Shown: positions 19,801-28,844 of the stretch, piece after piece
Position numbering within the stretch: position 1 is the stretch's first letter
Layout: every line of letters starts with the position of its first letter
NCBI RefSeq assembly: GCF_000213555.1
Contig: NZ_GL891981.1
Span: 46,796 to 110,795 of the forward strand
Source of the DNA: Dysgonomonas gadei ATCC BAA-286
Lineage (GTDB): Bacteria > Bacteroidota > Bacteroidia > Bacteroidales > Dysgonomonadaceae
Length of the DNA stretch: 64,000 nt
Direction: 5' to 3'
Program-made: the position numbers and the translations under genes
The notes under the pieces: generated by a model
What the model saw: the letters and a program-made list of their open reading frames with translations, nothing else
Databases searched by the model: none
Told to the model about the DNA's origin: nothing

Positions 19801-20875
19801 TGTTGATGATGAAAAAAGAGAGTTGCGGGTGGTTATAAAGAATGATGGAAATATCATCTCGCCGGACATGCGGGAAGAAGTTTTTAAGCCTTTTGTGAGG
19901 CTCAATAATATTGAAACCTCTAAGCCACTTCCGGGTACTGGGATCGGGCTGGCCTTATCTCGTTCGTTAGCAAAACTTCATCAAGGGAGCCTGTATATCG
20001 AAGACTATGCAGATTGCAACAGTTTTTGTCTGGTATTACCTATGACCGTTTATGATGAAAAAGCACTTCCACTTCCCGTTATCGTTCAGCCGGAAGATTC
20101 TTCTTCCAGATTGGCGATACTGATTGTAGAGGATGACCCGGAATTGCTTGCTTTTATTGTTAAGCAACTATCGGCATATACCATATTTACGGCCACAGAT
20201 GGAAACGAAGCATTAAATGTGCTCGATTCTAACATTGTGAATCTGATTATAACTGACGTTATGATGCCCCATATGGATGGTTTTGAATTGTGCCGCATAT
20301 TGAAGTCAAATATCGATTATAGTCATATACCCGTTATTCTTCTTACGGCAAAAACGAATCTCCGGTCCAAGATAGAAGGACTGGAAGCCGGTGCTGATAT
20401 GTATATTGAAAAACCATTCTCGGTAGAGTACTTGAGAGCCTGCGCATCTAATCTGATACATAATCGGATAAAGCTGAAAGAAATTTTTGTCAATTCACCT
20501 CTTGTGGCGGCCAACTCCATGGCATTTACCAAGGCAGACGAAGACTTTTTGAAAAAGATGAATGAAATTATACTTGACAATATTGATAATCCTGAATTTA
20601 ATATGGATGACATGGTTGGAACCCTGCATATGAGCCGCTCCGTTTTTTACAGGAAGATCAAGGGGATCCTGAATATGAACCCGAATGAATATTTACGTCT
20701 CGAACGCCTGAAAAAAGCGGCCGAATTATTACTTGCCGGAAACAGCCGTATTAATGAGGTCTGTTATTTGGTCGGATTCAATTCTCCTTCATATTTTGCC
20801 AAATGCTTTCAGAAACAATTTGGTATTTTACCCAAAGATTTTGTCAATAGTAAGAAGCAGATGCCTAGAGATTGA
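16886..20875 (+). CDS. hybrid two-component system sensor-regulator (HTCS)
   Basis: This 1329-residue single-chain regulator senses a PUL-derived oligosaccharide in the periplasm and activates transcription in the cytoplasm. A signal peptide or N-terminal anchor (about 1-24) precedes two seven-bladed Reg_prop propellers (repeated DRTGFLWVGTKDGLNRFD-type blades to about 690) and a Y_Y_Y domain (about 695-770). A membrane segment lies at about 780-805. The kinase follows with His841 in DVAHEIRTPLTLIKGP, the N box ISNLFSNAMKYA, and GTGIGLALS. A receiver domain has LIVEDDPE and phospho-acceptor Asp1124 in ITDVMMPHMDGFE. A C-terminal AraC-type helix-turn-helix occupies about 1215-1325. It most likely controls the upstream SusCD and GH genes. 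Confidence 0.97.
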   Translation: MRLNTLKFFLCLSLCFVITGLSSQSTQYYFSHYGIREGLSQNTVNAILQDRTGFLWVGTKDGLNRFDGFSFRTFKRDILDKNSIGNNYIKVLHEDNRGKIWVGTDAGIYVYDPYTEQFSQFLVQADNKVVINKTISAIEGNGSYIWIAVESQGIFCYDVQSGLLRNFDLKSHDISSNIECLKEDRNGVLWLGSYGEGLFYSKDNLKTIREFTDDNGEKVFRDDVILKIIPGAYNCLYVGSVKEGLKELSLSSGKVRDLLQIDNNNEKIFIRDIMINSDNELWLGTESGIYIYNLRTNNYLHLESSFYDSYSLSDNAIYCLCKDREEGIWIGSYFGGLNYYPKQYTHFNKYYPTDTSNGLRGKRVREFCADPSGLIWISTEDGGLSNYNPQTNKISFFEPSRAFSNVQCLLPDGDNLWVGTFSKGVKVINRNTGHIKSYNKGNTSNSLNDDNIFAMLRTSDGTIYLGTLFGLLKYNRATDDFFVIPELKGKFIYDIKEDRHGDLWLATYSDGVFCYDINKKKWKNYLHNETDEKSLPYNKVTSIFEDSRHQIWITTQGRGFCRFDPSTETFIRYDERNGLPNDVIYQIVEDDKGLFWITSNKGLICFNPVDNFIKNYTVVDGILSNQFNYRSGFKSEDGSLFMGSIDGFIRFEPKDFSESKYKPTPVITDFLLYNKRVSVGERKSPLQRSIIYTDSLILNSKQNSFSFRVAALSYLSPHTNILKYKLEGFDKDWLLMTESPLINYSNLKYGDYVFRLKISDPTMPSIENEKILFIRILPPFYLSPWAYVLYVLIFGSFVYYIVYNIRKRATMRERREMEKFEQQKALEIYDAKIRFFTDVAHEIRTPLTLIKGPLENILLTDYIDDMIRDDLNIMNHNTDRLLNLTNQLLDFQKIESKGLQLSFTECNISDILRGCYLQFKLSTQQMNLNFVLRLPDKDLFAHIDKEAFTKIISNLFSNAMKYAQTYIEVKLDVDDEKRELRVVIKNDGNIISPDMREEVFKPFVRLNNIETSKPLPGTGIGLALSRSLAKLHQGSLYIEDYADCNSFCLVLPMTVYDEKALPLPVIVQPEDSSSRLAILIVEDDPELLAFIVKQLSAYTIFTATDGNEALNVLDSNIVNLIITDVMMPHMDGFELCRILKSNIDYSHIPVILLTAKTNLRSKIEGLEAGADMYIEKPFSVEYLRACASNLIHNRIKLKEIFVNSPLVAANSMAFTKADEDFLKKMNEIILDNIDNPEFNMDDMVGTLHMSRSVFYRKIKGILNMNPNEYLRLERLKKAAELLLAGNSRINEVCYLVGFNSPSYFAKCFQKQFGILPKDFVNSKKQMPRD

Positions 20876-21299
20876 GTGAGTGAAACAAATGTTGTATCAA
20901 TTGGAATAATTATGTTGCATTGCTTATTCCCGATTTTTCATCTTTGTAAGGCAATTTGTTTGTATAAATATTTTGAAAAATACCTGTTTCAATTCTGACT
21001 ATTAAAATAATATAACCGGCTGATAATGTTGCCCTATACGGGATTTACTCGCTTTTTGTGAAGGCAAGTGCGTGAAAGGCCTGGCAGGCAATCGAATCCG
21101 GCAATTTAACTTCATACTGATATATTTATGTCAACAAGATTATTTACTTTTCGCAAAGGTCTATGGGCTGTATATACAAGTTATACTGCGGGCGAAACAT
21201 ATCCCCATCACGACCTGCCCGGATTCCTGTTTTTAAAGAAAAGAAATATTAATAGTTCCTTTGAAAGACATCGGGGGAATCAAACTTCATAATCGATAT
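20876..21299. other. intergenic region between HTCS and the orphan secreted protein gene
   Basis: I see no convincing gene. A 54-codon frame (21128-21292) has no recognisable motif and overlaps the leader of the next gene. A near -7 box CATCTTTG lies at about 20940-20947 with TTG about 17 bases upstream, a possible promoter for the next gene. Confidence 0.4.
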
Positions 21300-23336
21300 A
21301 TGTTAGCAAAATTATTTATTCTCTGTACCAGTCTATTGACTGTATGTGCAAGTTATGCCACAACGCGTCATCCTTTCACGTTAGACGCACGCCTGTCCGT
21401 AAAAGTTCCGGGTAACCCTGCTGTCAGCTATGAGTTAAGGAAGAATGAAACCGGTAACGGAAACTATAGTATGGAACCCGTCAAATCGTTACCTATACAT
21501 ATATCGGGACAAATAAATGAAACGGATAATAAAATCCGGATCAAAGTTTCTATTACAGCCGATGAAGATACATACTTTAAATATTCACAGAATATATCCA
21601 CAGGATATTTACATTCCGATTGCCAGTTTCTGATGCCCGGATTCTGGTACCGCCGCAATTTACTGTCTCCGAAGGAAGCTCCTTCATTCCATACATCGTC
21701 TGGTTGGACGGTGAGGGAAGACCGCCTGAGCACCCCGCTTACAGGTATTTATAATGAAAAGAGCGGCATGTATATGTCAGTAGCACGTATCGATCTTCCC
21801 AAGTATGATGCTCTGACTACCCATAAAGAAGGAGAAGTCATTGTTTCGGGGAGAACCTCTCTGGGCTATACCGGGTTTGAAGAAATAAACAGCAATGCAA
21901 ATCTTTCGTTCGGTTATCCTTTTCAGGAAACTCCTAAAAGCTATATCAGGAAACTGACATTAGCTCCGCCTATAGAAGCTTTTCAGGAAATAAAGAAAGG
22001 GGAAACTATCAATTTGGAATGGGAAGTGTTTATGGGGCAAGCTACCGATTATTCAGATTTTGTGAAGCAGGTGTGGGAATATAGTTACGACACCTACCAG
22101 CCAAATCCGCTCGATACTCAATACTCTTTTACTCCCGAGAAGATGAAGCAGACCATAGTTTCGTATTTCGCCGATAGCTTTGTTAGTAATAAAGAACTGA
22201 AATTCCCTTCCGGAGCACATCTTATGGTTGCTACCTGTGAGAAGAATGGCATTGCGGAGGTCGGATTTATCGGGCGGGTATTACTTAATTCATTCAATGC
22301 CTATGAATATGGAGAACTCAATAGACGGCCCGATCTGGTGAATAATAGCAATTCAGTATTTGCGAGCTATTTAGAACATGGTTTTACTAAGAATGGCTTT
22401 TTCAGGGAATATGTCGATCAGGATGCAGGAAAGGAAACAGATGTTTTCAGCATACGCCGACAGTCTGAAGGCATATATGCTATGTTTCACTATCTGCAAT
22501 ACGAGAAAAACAAAGGGCGGAAACATCCGGAATGGGAAGCCCGCATCAAAACCATTTTAGACAGGATTCTTCGTTTACAAAATGAAGATGGAAGTTTTCC
22601 CCGTAAATTTAAGGACGATTTTAGCATTGTCGACAAGAGCGGCGGTAGCACTCCATCGGCAACCCTTCCGCTGGTAATGGCGTATAAATACTTTGGTGAT
22701 GCCAACTATCTGAAGAGTGCGAAAAAGACAGCTGAATATCTGAAAACAGAGTTGATAGATAAGGCCGATTATTTCTCATCTACACTCGATGCCAATTGTG
22801 AAGATAAGGAGGCTTCCTTGTATGCAGCTACTGCCACTTACTATCTAGCACTTGTTTCGGAGGGTAAGGAAAGGCAATATTATGCCGGTTTGTGCCGGAA
22901 GGCTGCATATTTCACCCTGTCATGGTACTATATGTGGGATGTCCCTTTTGCCAAAGGACAGATGCTGGGAGATATCGGATTGAAGACCCGCGGATGGGGT
23001 AATGTATCTGTAGAGAACAATCATATCGATGTATTCATTTTTGAGTTCGGTTCAGTATTAGACTGGCTCTCAATAGAATTTAAGGAACCTCGTTTCGAAA
23101 ACTTTATCAAGGTTATACGTTCGTCTATGGGGCAACTGCTTCCATATGAAGGGCATATGTGCGGTATTGCCAAGGTCGGCTATTACCCCGAAGTAGTGCA
23201 GCATACCAATTGGGATTATGGTAAAAACGGGAAAGGGTTCTATAATGATATTTTTGCTCCGGGGTGGGTTGTCGCTTCATTATGGGAACTGATGAGTCCC
23301 GGACGGGCCGAAGAGTTTCTTCTGAAACGGAAATAG
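21300..23336 (+). CDS. secreted putative (alpha/alpha)-barrel glycosidase, family not recognised
   Basis: I do not recognise the family. The ATG at 21300 is preferred over an in-frame TTG at 21261 because it gives a clean Sec signal peptide (MLAKLFILCTSLLTVCASYA), leaving a 678-residue precursor. The N-terminal third looks like a beta-sandwich. The C-terminal 400 residues show the spaced helices of a six-hairpin glycosidase: FSIRRQSEGIYAMFHYLQY, ILRLQNEDGSFPRKF, STPSATLPLVMAYKYFGD, ASLYAATATYYLALVSEG, and a conserved-looking WGNVSVENNHIDVFIFEFG segment. LQNEDGSFPRKF resembles motifs in polysaccharide-processing barrels. It follows the HTCS and ends in a strong terminator, so it may be an uncharacterised carbohydrate-active enzyme of this PUL. 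The activity is unproven. Confidence 0.6.
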   Translation: MLAKLFILCTSLLTVCASYATTRHPFTLDARLSVKVPGNPAVSYELRKNETGNGNYSMEPVKSLPIHISGQINETDNKIRIKVSITADEDTYFKYSQNISTGYLHSDCQFLMPGFWYRRNLLSPKEAPSFHTSSGWTVREDRLSTPLTGIYNEKSGMYMSVARIDLPKYDALTTHKEGEVIVSGRTSLGYTGFEEINSNANLSFGYPFQETPKSYIRKLTLAPPIEAFQEIKKGETINLEWEVFMGQATDYSDFVKQVWEYSYDTYQPNPLDTQYSFTPEKMKQTIVSYFADSFVSNKELKFPSGAHLMVATCEKNGIAEVGFIGRVLLNSFNAYEYGELNRRPDLVNNSNSVFASYLEHGFTKNGFFREYVDQDAGKETDVFSIRRQSEGIYAMFHYLQYEKNKGRKHPEWEARIKTILDRILRLQNEDGSFPRKFKDDFSIVDKSGGSTPSATLPLVMAYKYFGDANYLKSAKKTAEYLKTELIDKADYFSSTLDANCEDKEASLYAATATYYLALVSEGKERQYYAGLCRKAAYFTLSWYYMWDVPFAKGQMLGDIGLKTRGWGNVSVENNHIDVFIFEFGSVLDWLSIEFKEPRFENFIKVIRSSMGQLLPYEGHMCGIAKVGYYPEVVQHTNWDYGKNGKGFYNDIFAPGWVVASLWELMSPGRAEEFLLKRK

Positions 23337-23360
23337 AACGTTATATCAATGAAATAGCTT

Positions 23361-23406
23361 AGCCCATCTTGCCACTTAAACGTACAAGATGGGCTGATTC
23401 TTTTTA
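23361..23406 (+). terminator. Rho-independent terminator ending the first PUL
   Basis: A perfect 11-bp stem (AGCCCATCTTG at 23361-23371, CAAGATGGGCT at 23385-23395) is followed by GATTCTTTTTAT. It ends the transcript of the 678-residue secreted protein. Confidence 0.92.
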
Positions 23407-23463
23407 TCTATATACTTAGTATTGAAAAATATGCCATTAATTTTTATTGATTGGTTAATACCT

Positions 23464-23471
23464 TACCTTTG
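23464..23471 (+). promoter_or_regulatory. -7 box directly before the helicase start codon
   Basis: TACCTTTG is a perfect TAnnTTTG box whose last base lies 4 bases before the ATG at 23476. Transcription from it would begin at or next to the start codon, giving a leaderless or nearly leaderless mRNA. A TTG at 23447-23449 is slightly close (14-base spacer) for the -33 element. Confidence 0.5.
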
Positions 23472-23475
23472 CATA

Positions 23476-24816
23476 ATGAAAACAAAAGATCAAACAAACA
23501 GCATATTATCCAATCTGGGAATTGAAGCCCTGAATGAAATGCAGATTGCCGCTCAGGATGCAATTATCAATAAACAAAATACAATCCTGTTATCCCCTAC
23601 GGGCTCAGGGAAAACACTTGCTTATTTAATGCCTGTTCTCCGGTTATTAAAGGGAGATGTAAAAAGCGTGCAATGTCTTGTTATTGTCCCTTCCCGTGAA
23701 TTAGCCCTCCAGATAGAGCAGGTCTGGAAAAAGATGGGCACAAAATTTAAAGTGAATGTTTGTTATGGCGGGCATTCTATTGATACCGAACTTAATAATT
23801 TGAGTAATCCTCCGGCTATACTTATAGGGACACCGGGTAGGCTGAAAGACCATTTGGAGCGGAAATCCTTTAATCCCGGTTCTGTGAAAACATTAGTATT
23901 GGATGAGTTCGATAAATCCCTGCAACTGGGTTTTCAGAATGATATGAATGCCATTGTCAGCCAATTCCCAAACTTGCAGAAGAGGGTCTTGCTTTCTGCG
24001 ACATCCGATGTGGAAATTCCTGATTTTGTAAAGATGGAATCGCCTGCGATTCTTGATTATACACAAGAAGAAAAGAACGATACTCTTTCTATTAAGCTTG
24101 TCCTGTCGCCGGAAAAAGACAAGATAGAATCATTGTTTCAGCTTATATGTTCCCTCGATTCAGAGCCTGCGCTTATATTCTGTAACCACAGGGAAGTAGC
24201 CGAACGTATCAGCGATTTATTGAATAAGGAAGGGATACAGACCGGCTATTATCACGGAGGGATGGATCAGGACGACAGGGAAAAAGTTCTTATTCAATTT
24301 AGAAATGGTAGTCTGAATTATCTCGTCACAACTGACTTAGCCGCCAGAGGACTGGATATTCCGGAGATGAAACATGTAATTCATTACCATCTACCTTCCA
24401 AAGAGAGTGAATTTGTCCATCGTAATGGACGTACAGCTCGTATGCATGCTTCCGGTACAGCATATATTATAATGTATAAAGAAGATAAAACTCCGGACTA
24501 CATTCCTGAAAATACGGATATATTAGAGCTAAAAGCTGGAAAACCTTTACCGAGAGGGCCTGAATACAAAACAATCTATGTGAGTGGGGGAAAGAAAAAC
24601 AAGTTGAATAAAAGTGATATTGTCGGTTTCTTTTTACAGAAAGGAAAGCTGGATAAAGCAGATCTGGGGCTGATAGAAGTTAAGGATTTTATTTCTTTTG
24701 TTGCAGTCCGTTCCTCGGCTGTGAAAACACTTTTGTCTAATATTAATGATGAGAAGATGAAAGGAAAGAGATATAAGATAGAGGTAGCGAGGAATGTTAT
24801 AAAGAAGATCGACTGA
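23476..24816 (+). CDS. DbpA-like DEAD-box RNA helicase
   Basis: This ATP-dependent RNA helicase probably acts in large ribosomal subunit assembly. The start at 23476 (MKTKDQ, 446 residues) is preferred to the upstream ATG at 23422, which precedes the promoter-like box and adds an unrelated hydrophobic stretch. Motifs run in order: Q-motif region (GIEALNEMQ), Walker A SPTGSGKT, PSRELA, TPGRL, motif II DEFD in place of DEAD, SAT, and the second RecA domain with FCNHREVAERI, TTDLAARGLDIP and HRNGRTAR. The C-terminal 75 residues (KKNKLNKSDIVGFFL... SFVAVRSSAV) look like the DbpA RNA-binding domain that recognises a 23S rRNA hairpin. Confidence 0.92.
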   Translation: MKTKDQTNSILSNLGIEALNEMQIAAQDAIINKQNTILLSPTGSGKTLAYLMPVLRLLKGDVKSVQCLVIVPSRELALQIEQVWKKMGTKFKVNVCYGGHSIDTELNNLSNPPAILIGTPGRLKDHLERKSFNPGSVKTLVLDEFDKSLQLGFQNDMNAIVSQFPNLQKRVLLSATSDVEIPDFVKMESPAILDYTQEEKNDTLSIKLVLSPEKDKIESLFQLICSLDSEPALIFCNHREVAERISDLLNKEGIQTGYYHGGMDQDDREKVLIQFRNGSLNYLVTTDLAARGLDIPEMKHVIHYHLPSKESEFVHRNGRTARMHASGTAYIIMYKEDKTPDYIPENTDILELKAGKPLPRGPEYKTIYVSGGKKNKLNKSDIVGFFLQKGKLDKADLGLIEVKDFISFVAVRSSAVKTLLSNINDEKMKGKRYKIEVARNVIKKID

Positions 24817-24842
24817 TTAGCGCTAATCATAATAATAGCAAG

Positions 24843-24872
24843 CAGGCCTTTACTTTTTAAAGTAAAGGCCTG
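24843..24872. terminator. bidirectional terminator between the helicase and focA
   Basis: A perfect 14-bp inverted repeat (24843-24856 and 24859-24872) lies between convergent genes. A second perfect palindrome, GATTAGCGCTAATC at 24815-24828, overlaps the helicase stop codon. Confidence 0.8.
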
Positions 24873-24892
24873 TTATCTTAATATATTAAAGA

Positions 24893-25681
24893 TCATTTTT
24901 CTCTGGTGTACAGGTACCAATAAACACATCCTACTAATACTACCCCTCCGATAAGGTTGCCCAGTGTAGCAGGAATTAAATTCTGGAGAATAAAATCGCT
25001 CCAGAGAATGTCCGCACCCGAATAAATTGCAGCAGGAATAAAGAACATATTAGCGATGGAGTGTTCATAGCCCAGGGTAACAAAGAGCATGACAGGAATC
25101 CATATACCTATACATTTCCCTATAATATCTTTTGCCGCATATCCCATCCACATTCCCAGACAAACCAGCCAGTTAGCACCGATTCCTTTGATAAAGACGG
25201 TCATAAAGTCTTGGTTTACTTTCACTTCTGCGTAATGATGCAGGTAATGTTGCCAGGGGTCTTTATCAAATAGTCCGATTCCTGACGAGAGCAGGTAGGC
25301 AACTACCTGGGAACCTATAAAGTTGAACAGATAAGAAAGGATAAGAAGTTTAACAAAGGTAAAAGCCTTTAATCTTCTCTCTAATAGGGGAAGTGTAAAC
25401 GCTGTGCAGTCACTGGTGAATAAATCTGCTCCGGTGATGGATACTATAATAAGTCCAACGGGGAAGAGCGCTCCGGCAATAAATTTGATTAGTCCTGGAT
25501 TTTCTGCACCTGCTCCGGGCATTCCTCCTGCGACCATAACGGATAGCAATCCGCCGAAAGCGATAAATACACCTCCGAGTATGGCTATCAGACTGAATTT
25601 AGATAATGGTAAATTACTTTTATAAATACCTGAATTGGCAAACTCCACTGTGATTTCTTTCGGAGTGTTGTAGTTCTTCAT
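24893..25681 (-). CDS. focA: formate/nitrite transporter family channel (FocA-like)
   Basis: This 262-residue membrane protein belongs to the FNT family, pentameric channels that pass formate or nitrite across the inner membrane. About six hydrophobic helices are visible, starting with FSLIAILGGVFIAFGGLLSVMVAGG. The GADLFTSDCTAFTLPLLERR and GANWLVCLGMWM segments, and GYEHSIANMFFIPAAIYSG, are conserved FNT segments around the pore. It is the last of three genes after pflB and pflA (28 bp gap), so formate export or re-import is the likely job. Expression probably depends on the cobalamin riboswitch upstream of pflB. Confidence 0.92.
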   Translation of the reverse strand: MKNYNTPKEITVEFANSGIYKSNLPLSKFSLIAILGGVFIAFGGLLSVMVAGGMPGAGAENPGLIKFIAGALFPVGLIIVSITGADLFTSDCTAFTLPLLERRLKAFTFVKLLILSYLFNFIGSQVVAYLLSSGIGLFDKDPWQHYLHHYAEVKVNQDFMTVFIKGIGANWLVCLGMWMGYAAKDIIGKCIGIWIPVMLFVTLGYEHSIANMFFIPAAIYSGADILWSDFILQNLIPATLGNLIGGVVLVGCVYWYLYTREK

Positions 25682-25709
25682 TATTCGTCTCTTAAATTAA
25701 GAATAGAGG

Positions 25710-26426
25710 TTATACATTGAGTCCATAACTTTTGAAAATCGCCTCCGCCTTATTCAATTCCTGATTTGAAGGAGAGTTTATATCCTTTAATTTATATTCT
25801 TGTCCAATCTGCTCCCATTTATGTATTCCCATCTGATGAAAAGGCAGGATATCTACTCGTTCTACATTCTTGAACTGGCTTACATATTGTGCCCACCGAT
25901 GTAAATCGTCCTCATTATCTGTAAAGTGAGGGACGAGGACATATCTTAACCAGACCGGTTTATTTACTTCGGCGAGGTACTCTATAAAGTTGAGGGTAGG
26001 CTCAAGAGGCCTTGCAGTCAATTCTTTATATTTATTCGGATTTATATGCTTGATATCTAATAGTACAAGGTCGGTATAGGACAGCACTTCCTTAGTCTTG
26101 TCATTAAACAGGAATCCCGAAGTATCTATGGCGGTATGTATCCCTGCGGTTTTACATAGTTTGAATAGCTCCAATACAAATTCCGGTTGCATCATCGGCT
26201 CCCCACCCGAAACGGTGACACCTCCCTTTACAAATGCTTTTACCTTCATTACTTCATCTAAAGCCTGTTGGGGAGTCAGCTCATATTTGGCTTCATTTGG
26301 CTTCCATGTATCGGGATTGTGACAATACAAACAACGCAATGGGCAGCCTTGCATAAAGAATACAAAGCGGATGCCCGGCCCGTCCTTGGTACCGAATGTT
26401 TCAAACGAGTGAATATGACCTTTCAT
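25710..26426 (-). CDS. pflA: pyruvate formate-lyase activating enzyme
   Basis: This 238-residue radical SAM enzyme installs the glycyl radical on pyruvate formate-lyase, using S-adenosylmethionine and a 4Fe-4S cluster. The cluster-binding CxxxCxxC is Cys28, Cys32 and Cys35 (QGCPLRCLYCHN). GGVTVSGGEPMMQPEF is the SAM-binding GGE region. Length matches the family (about 240-250). It lies between pflB (58 bp upstream) and focA, all on the - strand. It works only in the absence of oxygen. Assignment to PFL rather than another glycyl-radical enzyme rests on the adjacent pflB. Confidence 0.96.
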   Translation of the reverse strand: MKGHIHSFETFGTKDGPGIRFVFFMQGCPLRCLYCHNPDTWKPNEAKYELTPQQALDEVMKVKAFVKGGVTVSGGEPMMQPEFVLELFKLCKTAGIHTAIDTSGFLFNDKTKEVLSYTDLVLLDIKHINPNKYKELTARPLEPTLNFIEYLAEVNKPVWLRYVLVPHFTDNEDDLHRWAQYVSQFKNVERVDILPFHQMGIHKWEQIGQEYKLKDINSPSNQELNKAEAIFKSYGLNV

Positions 26427-26484
26427 ATTGAAGAAAATCAGGCAGAAAATTTCTAACTGCCTGATTTATTAGCTGTATATGGAC

Positions 26485-28716
26485 TTAAAAAGTAGTTGTG
26501 ATTGTTCTGTTAATAACATCCAGCTGCTGTTCTTTAGTCAGCTTGGTGAAGTTCACAGCATAACCGGATACACGTATTGTTAACTGAGGGTATTTCTCAG
26601 GGTGCTCCATCGCATCAACTAAGAGTTGACGGTCGAACACATTCACATTCAGGTGATGACCCGTTTGCAAGAAATATCCATCCATCAGTCCTGCAAGGTT
26701 CTGAGCCTCTTCCTCCCGGTTTTTACCCAGTGTACTTGGAGTGATCGCGAATGTATAGGATATACCGTCGTTTGCATGTTCGAACGGAAGTTTGGCTACC
26801 GATGACAATGATGCTACTGCCCCTCTGGTATCGCGTCCGTGCATCGGATTAGCGCCCGGTGCAAACGGAGTTCCGTCGCGGCGTCCGTCAGGAGTGTTTC
26901 CCGTTTTCTTGCCATACACGACATTTGATGTGATAGTCAATACCGATTGAGTCGGGATCGCGTCTTTATACATTTTGCGCTTACGGATTTTTTGCATGAA
27001 TGTCTCCACGATATCTATGGCAAACTGGTCTGTATTATCGTCATTGTTTCCGAAAGGAACATAGTCCTTTTCCTGTATGTAATCTACCGCATCTCCGTCA
27101 GCATCCCTTACAATACGCACTCTTCCGTATTTTATTGCGGCAAACGAGTCTGCGATGATAGAAAGTCCGGATACGCCGAAGGCTTGCGTACGTACGATAT
27201 CTACATCATGCAGAGCCATTTCGAGAGCCTCATATGAGTACTTATCATGCATATAATGGATAATATTCAGCGCTTTCACATAAGTTTCGGCAACCCAGTC
27301 GAGAGTACGGTCAAATTTTTCCCATACTTCATCAAATTCGAGATATTCGCCTGAGATTTTTTCTACCCAGTGCTTAGGCAATACCTGAGCCTTTGTTTTC
27401 TCATCTTTGCCTCCATTGATAGTATAAAGCAATGCTTTCGGTAAATTAGCGCGGGCTCCGAAAAATTGCATCTGGTGCCCGATACGCATTGGCGATACAC
27501 AGCATGCAATACCATAATCATCTCCCAGTTGTGGACGCATAAGGTCGTCATTTTCGTATTGGAGAGAAGATGTGTCGATAGATACTTTCGCGCAGTATTT
27601 TTTCCATGCCTCGGGTAAGCGGTCGCTCCAGAGGATTGTAAGATTCGGCTCCGGTGCCGGGCCTAAATTATAGAGGGTGTGCAGCATACGATAACTGTTT
27701 TTGGTTACCATCGTACGCCCGTTATTGGTCATTCCGCCGATAGATTCTGTCACCCAGACAGGGTCTCCCGAGAATAGTTCATTATATTCGTTTGTACGCA
27801 GGAAGCGTACAATACGGAGTTTCATCACAAAATGGTCGATCATCTCCTGAGCTTCTTTCTCTGTGATAATGCCATCTTTTAAATCGCGTTCGATATAGAT
27901 GTCAAGGAAAGTAGTAACACGACCCAGACTCATTGCTGCGCCATTCTGGTCTTTGATAGCTCCCAAATAGCCAAAATATGTCCATTGGATAGCTTCCTGC
28001 GCATTGGTTGCGGGATTTGAAATATCGAACCCATAATCAGCAGCCATGCGTTTCAAGGCTTTCAATGCTTGTATCTGGGAATTCAGTTCCTCGCGAAGAC
28101 GGATCAGATCATCTGTCATAACGATAGGATCGCATTCCTTGTAACGTTTTTCACGTTCGGCAATCAGCCGGTCTACACCATAGAGTGCAATACGGCGATA
28201 GTCACCGATAATACGGCCACGTCCGTATGCATCGGGCAGGCCAGTTAATAAGCCGTTGCTTCTGGCACGGCGGATACTGTCGGTATATGCCGAAAATACA
28301 CCTTCGTTATGAGTTTTACGATATTTGGAAAATATTTCTGTTGTAACCGGATCAAGTTTGTAGCCGTATTCTTCAAGGCTTTGCTGTACCATGCGAAGCC
28401 CGCCGTTAGGGAAGATGGCTCTTTTGAGAGGTTTGTCTGTCTGTACTCCTACTATTTTTTCCAGATCCTTGTCTATATAGCCTGCGCCATAAGCATCGAT
28501 CTGTGAAGGAATTCGGGTTTCAGCGTCATAAACACCTTTTTCTTTTTCAACCTTAAACATTTCGCTTAGCTTATCCCATAGCTTTGTAGTGGCTTCTGTT
28601 GCGCCTTCCAGAAAAGATTCATCTCCTGTATATTCTGTATAATTTTTTAAGATAAAATCATTTACTTCGATTTTTTCTTTCCACTTGGTTCCTTTAAAAT
28701 CTTTATATGCTTCCAT
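26485..28716 (-). CDS. pflB: pyruvate formate-lyase
   Basis: This 743-residue glycyl-radical enzyme converts pyruvate and CoA to acetyl-CoA and formate in mixed-acid fermentation. The adjacent catalytic cysteines are in GIACCVSPMRIG (about residues 406-407). The radical glycine is Gly718 in RVSGYAVNF, 25 residues from the C-terminus as expected. The paired cysteines separate true PFL from most other glycyl-radical lyases. Length is close to that of E. coli PflB (760). It is first in a pflB-pflA-focA operon and has a 200-base leader containing a cobalamin riboswitch and a candidate terminator, which implies repression when B12 is plentiful. Confidence 0.97.
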   Translation of the reverse strand: MEAYKDFKGTKWKEKIEVNDFILKNYTEYTGDESFLEGATEATTKLWDKLSEMFKVEKEKGVYDAETRIPSQIDAYGAGYIDKDLEKIVGVQTDKPLKRAIFPNGGLRMVQQSLEEYGYKLDPVTTEIFSKYRKTHNEGVFSAYTDSIRRARSNGLLTGLPDAYGRGRIIGDYRRIALYGVDRLIAEREKRYKECDPIVMTDDLIRLREELNSQIQALKALKRMAADYGFDISNPATNAQEAIQWTYFGYLGAIKDQNGAAMSLGRVTTFLDIYIERDLKDGIITEKEAQEMIDHFVMKLRIVRFLRTNEYNELFSGDPVWVTESIGGMTNNGRTMVTKNSYRMLHTLYNLGPAPEPNLTILWSDRLPEAWKKYCAKVSIDTSSLQYENDDLMRPQLGDDYGIACCVSPMRIGHQMQFFGARANLPKALLYTINGGKDEKTKAQVLPKHWVEKISGEYLEFDEVWEKFDRTLDWVAETYVKALNIIHYMHDKYSYEALEMALHDVDIVRTQAFGVSGLSIIADSFAAIKYGRVRIVRDADGDAVDYIQEKDYVPFGNNDDNTDQFAIDIVETFMQKIRKRKMYKDAIPTQSVLTITSNVVYGKKTGNTPDGRRDGTPFAPGANPMHGRDTRGAVASLSSVAKLPFEHANDGISYTFAITPSTLGKNREEEAQNLAGLMDGYFLQTGHHLNVNVFDRQLLVDAMEHPEKYPQLTIRVSGYAVNFTKLTKEQQLDVINRTITTTF

Positions 28717-28844
28717 TTGTTATTATTTAAATTCAATTTGGCGTTTCAATAATCTAAAACTGGACACATATATAAATCACAAAAAGCATGCCCAATTTCT
28801 TCTAAAAAAGAATAAACATGGCTCTCGGAACTTAAGGAAACAGA

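Noticed and set aside
21128..21292. 54-codon open frame before the orphan secreted protein
   Set aside because: No family resemblance and no promoter of its own. It runs into the leader of the next gene.
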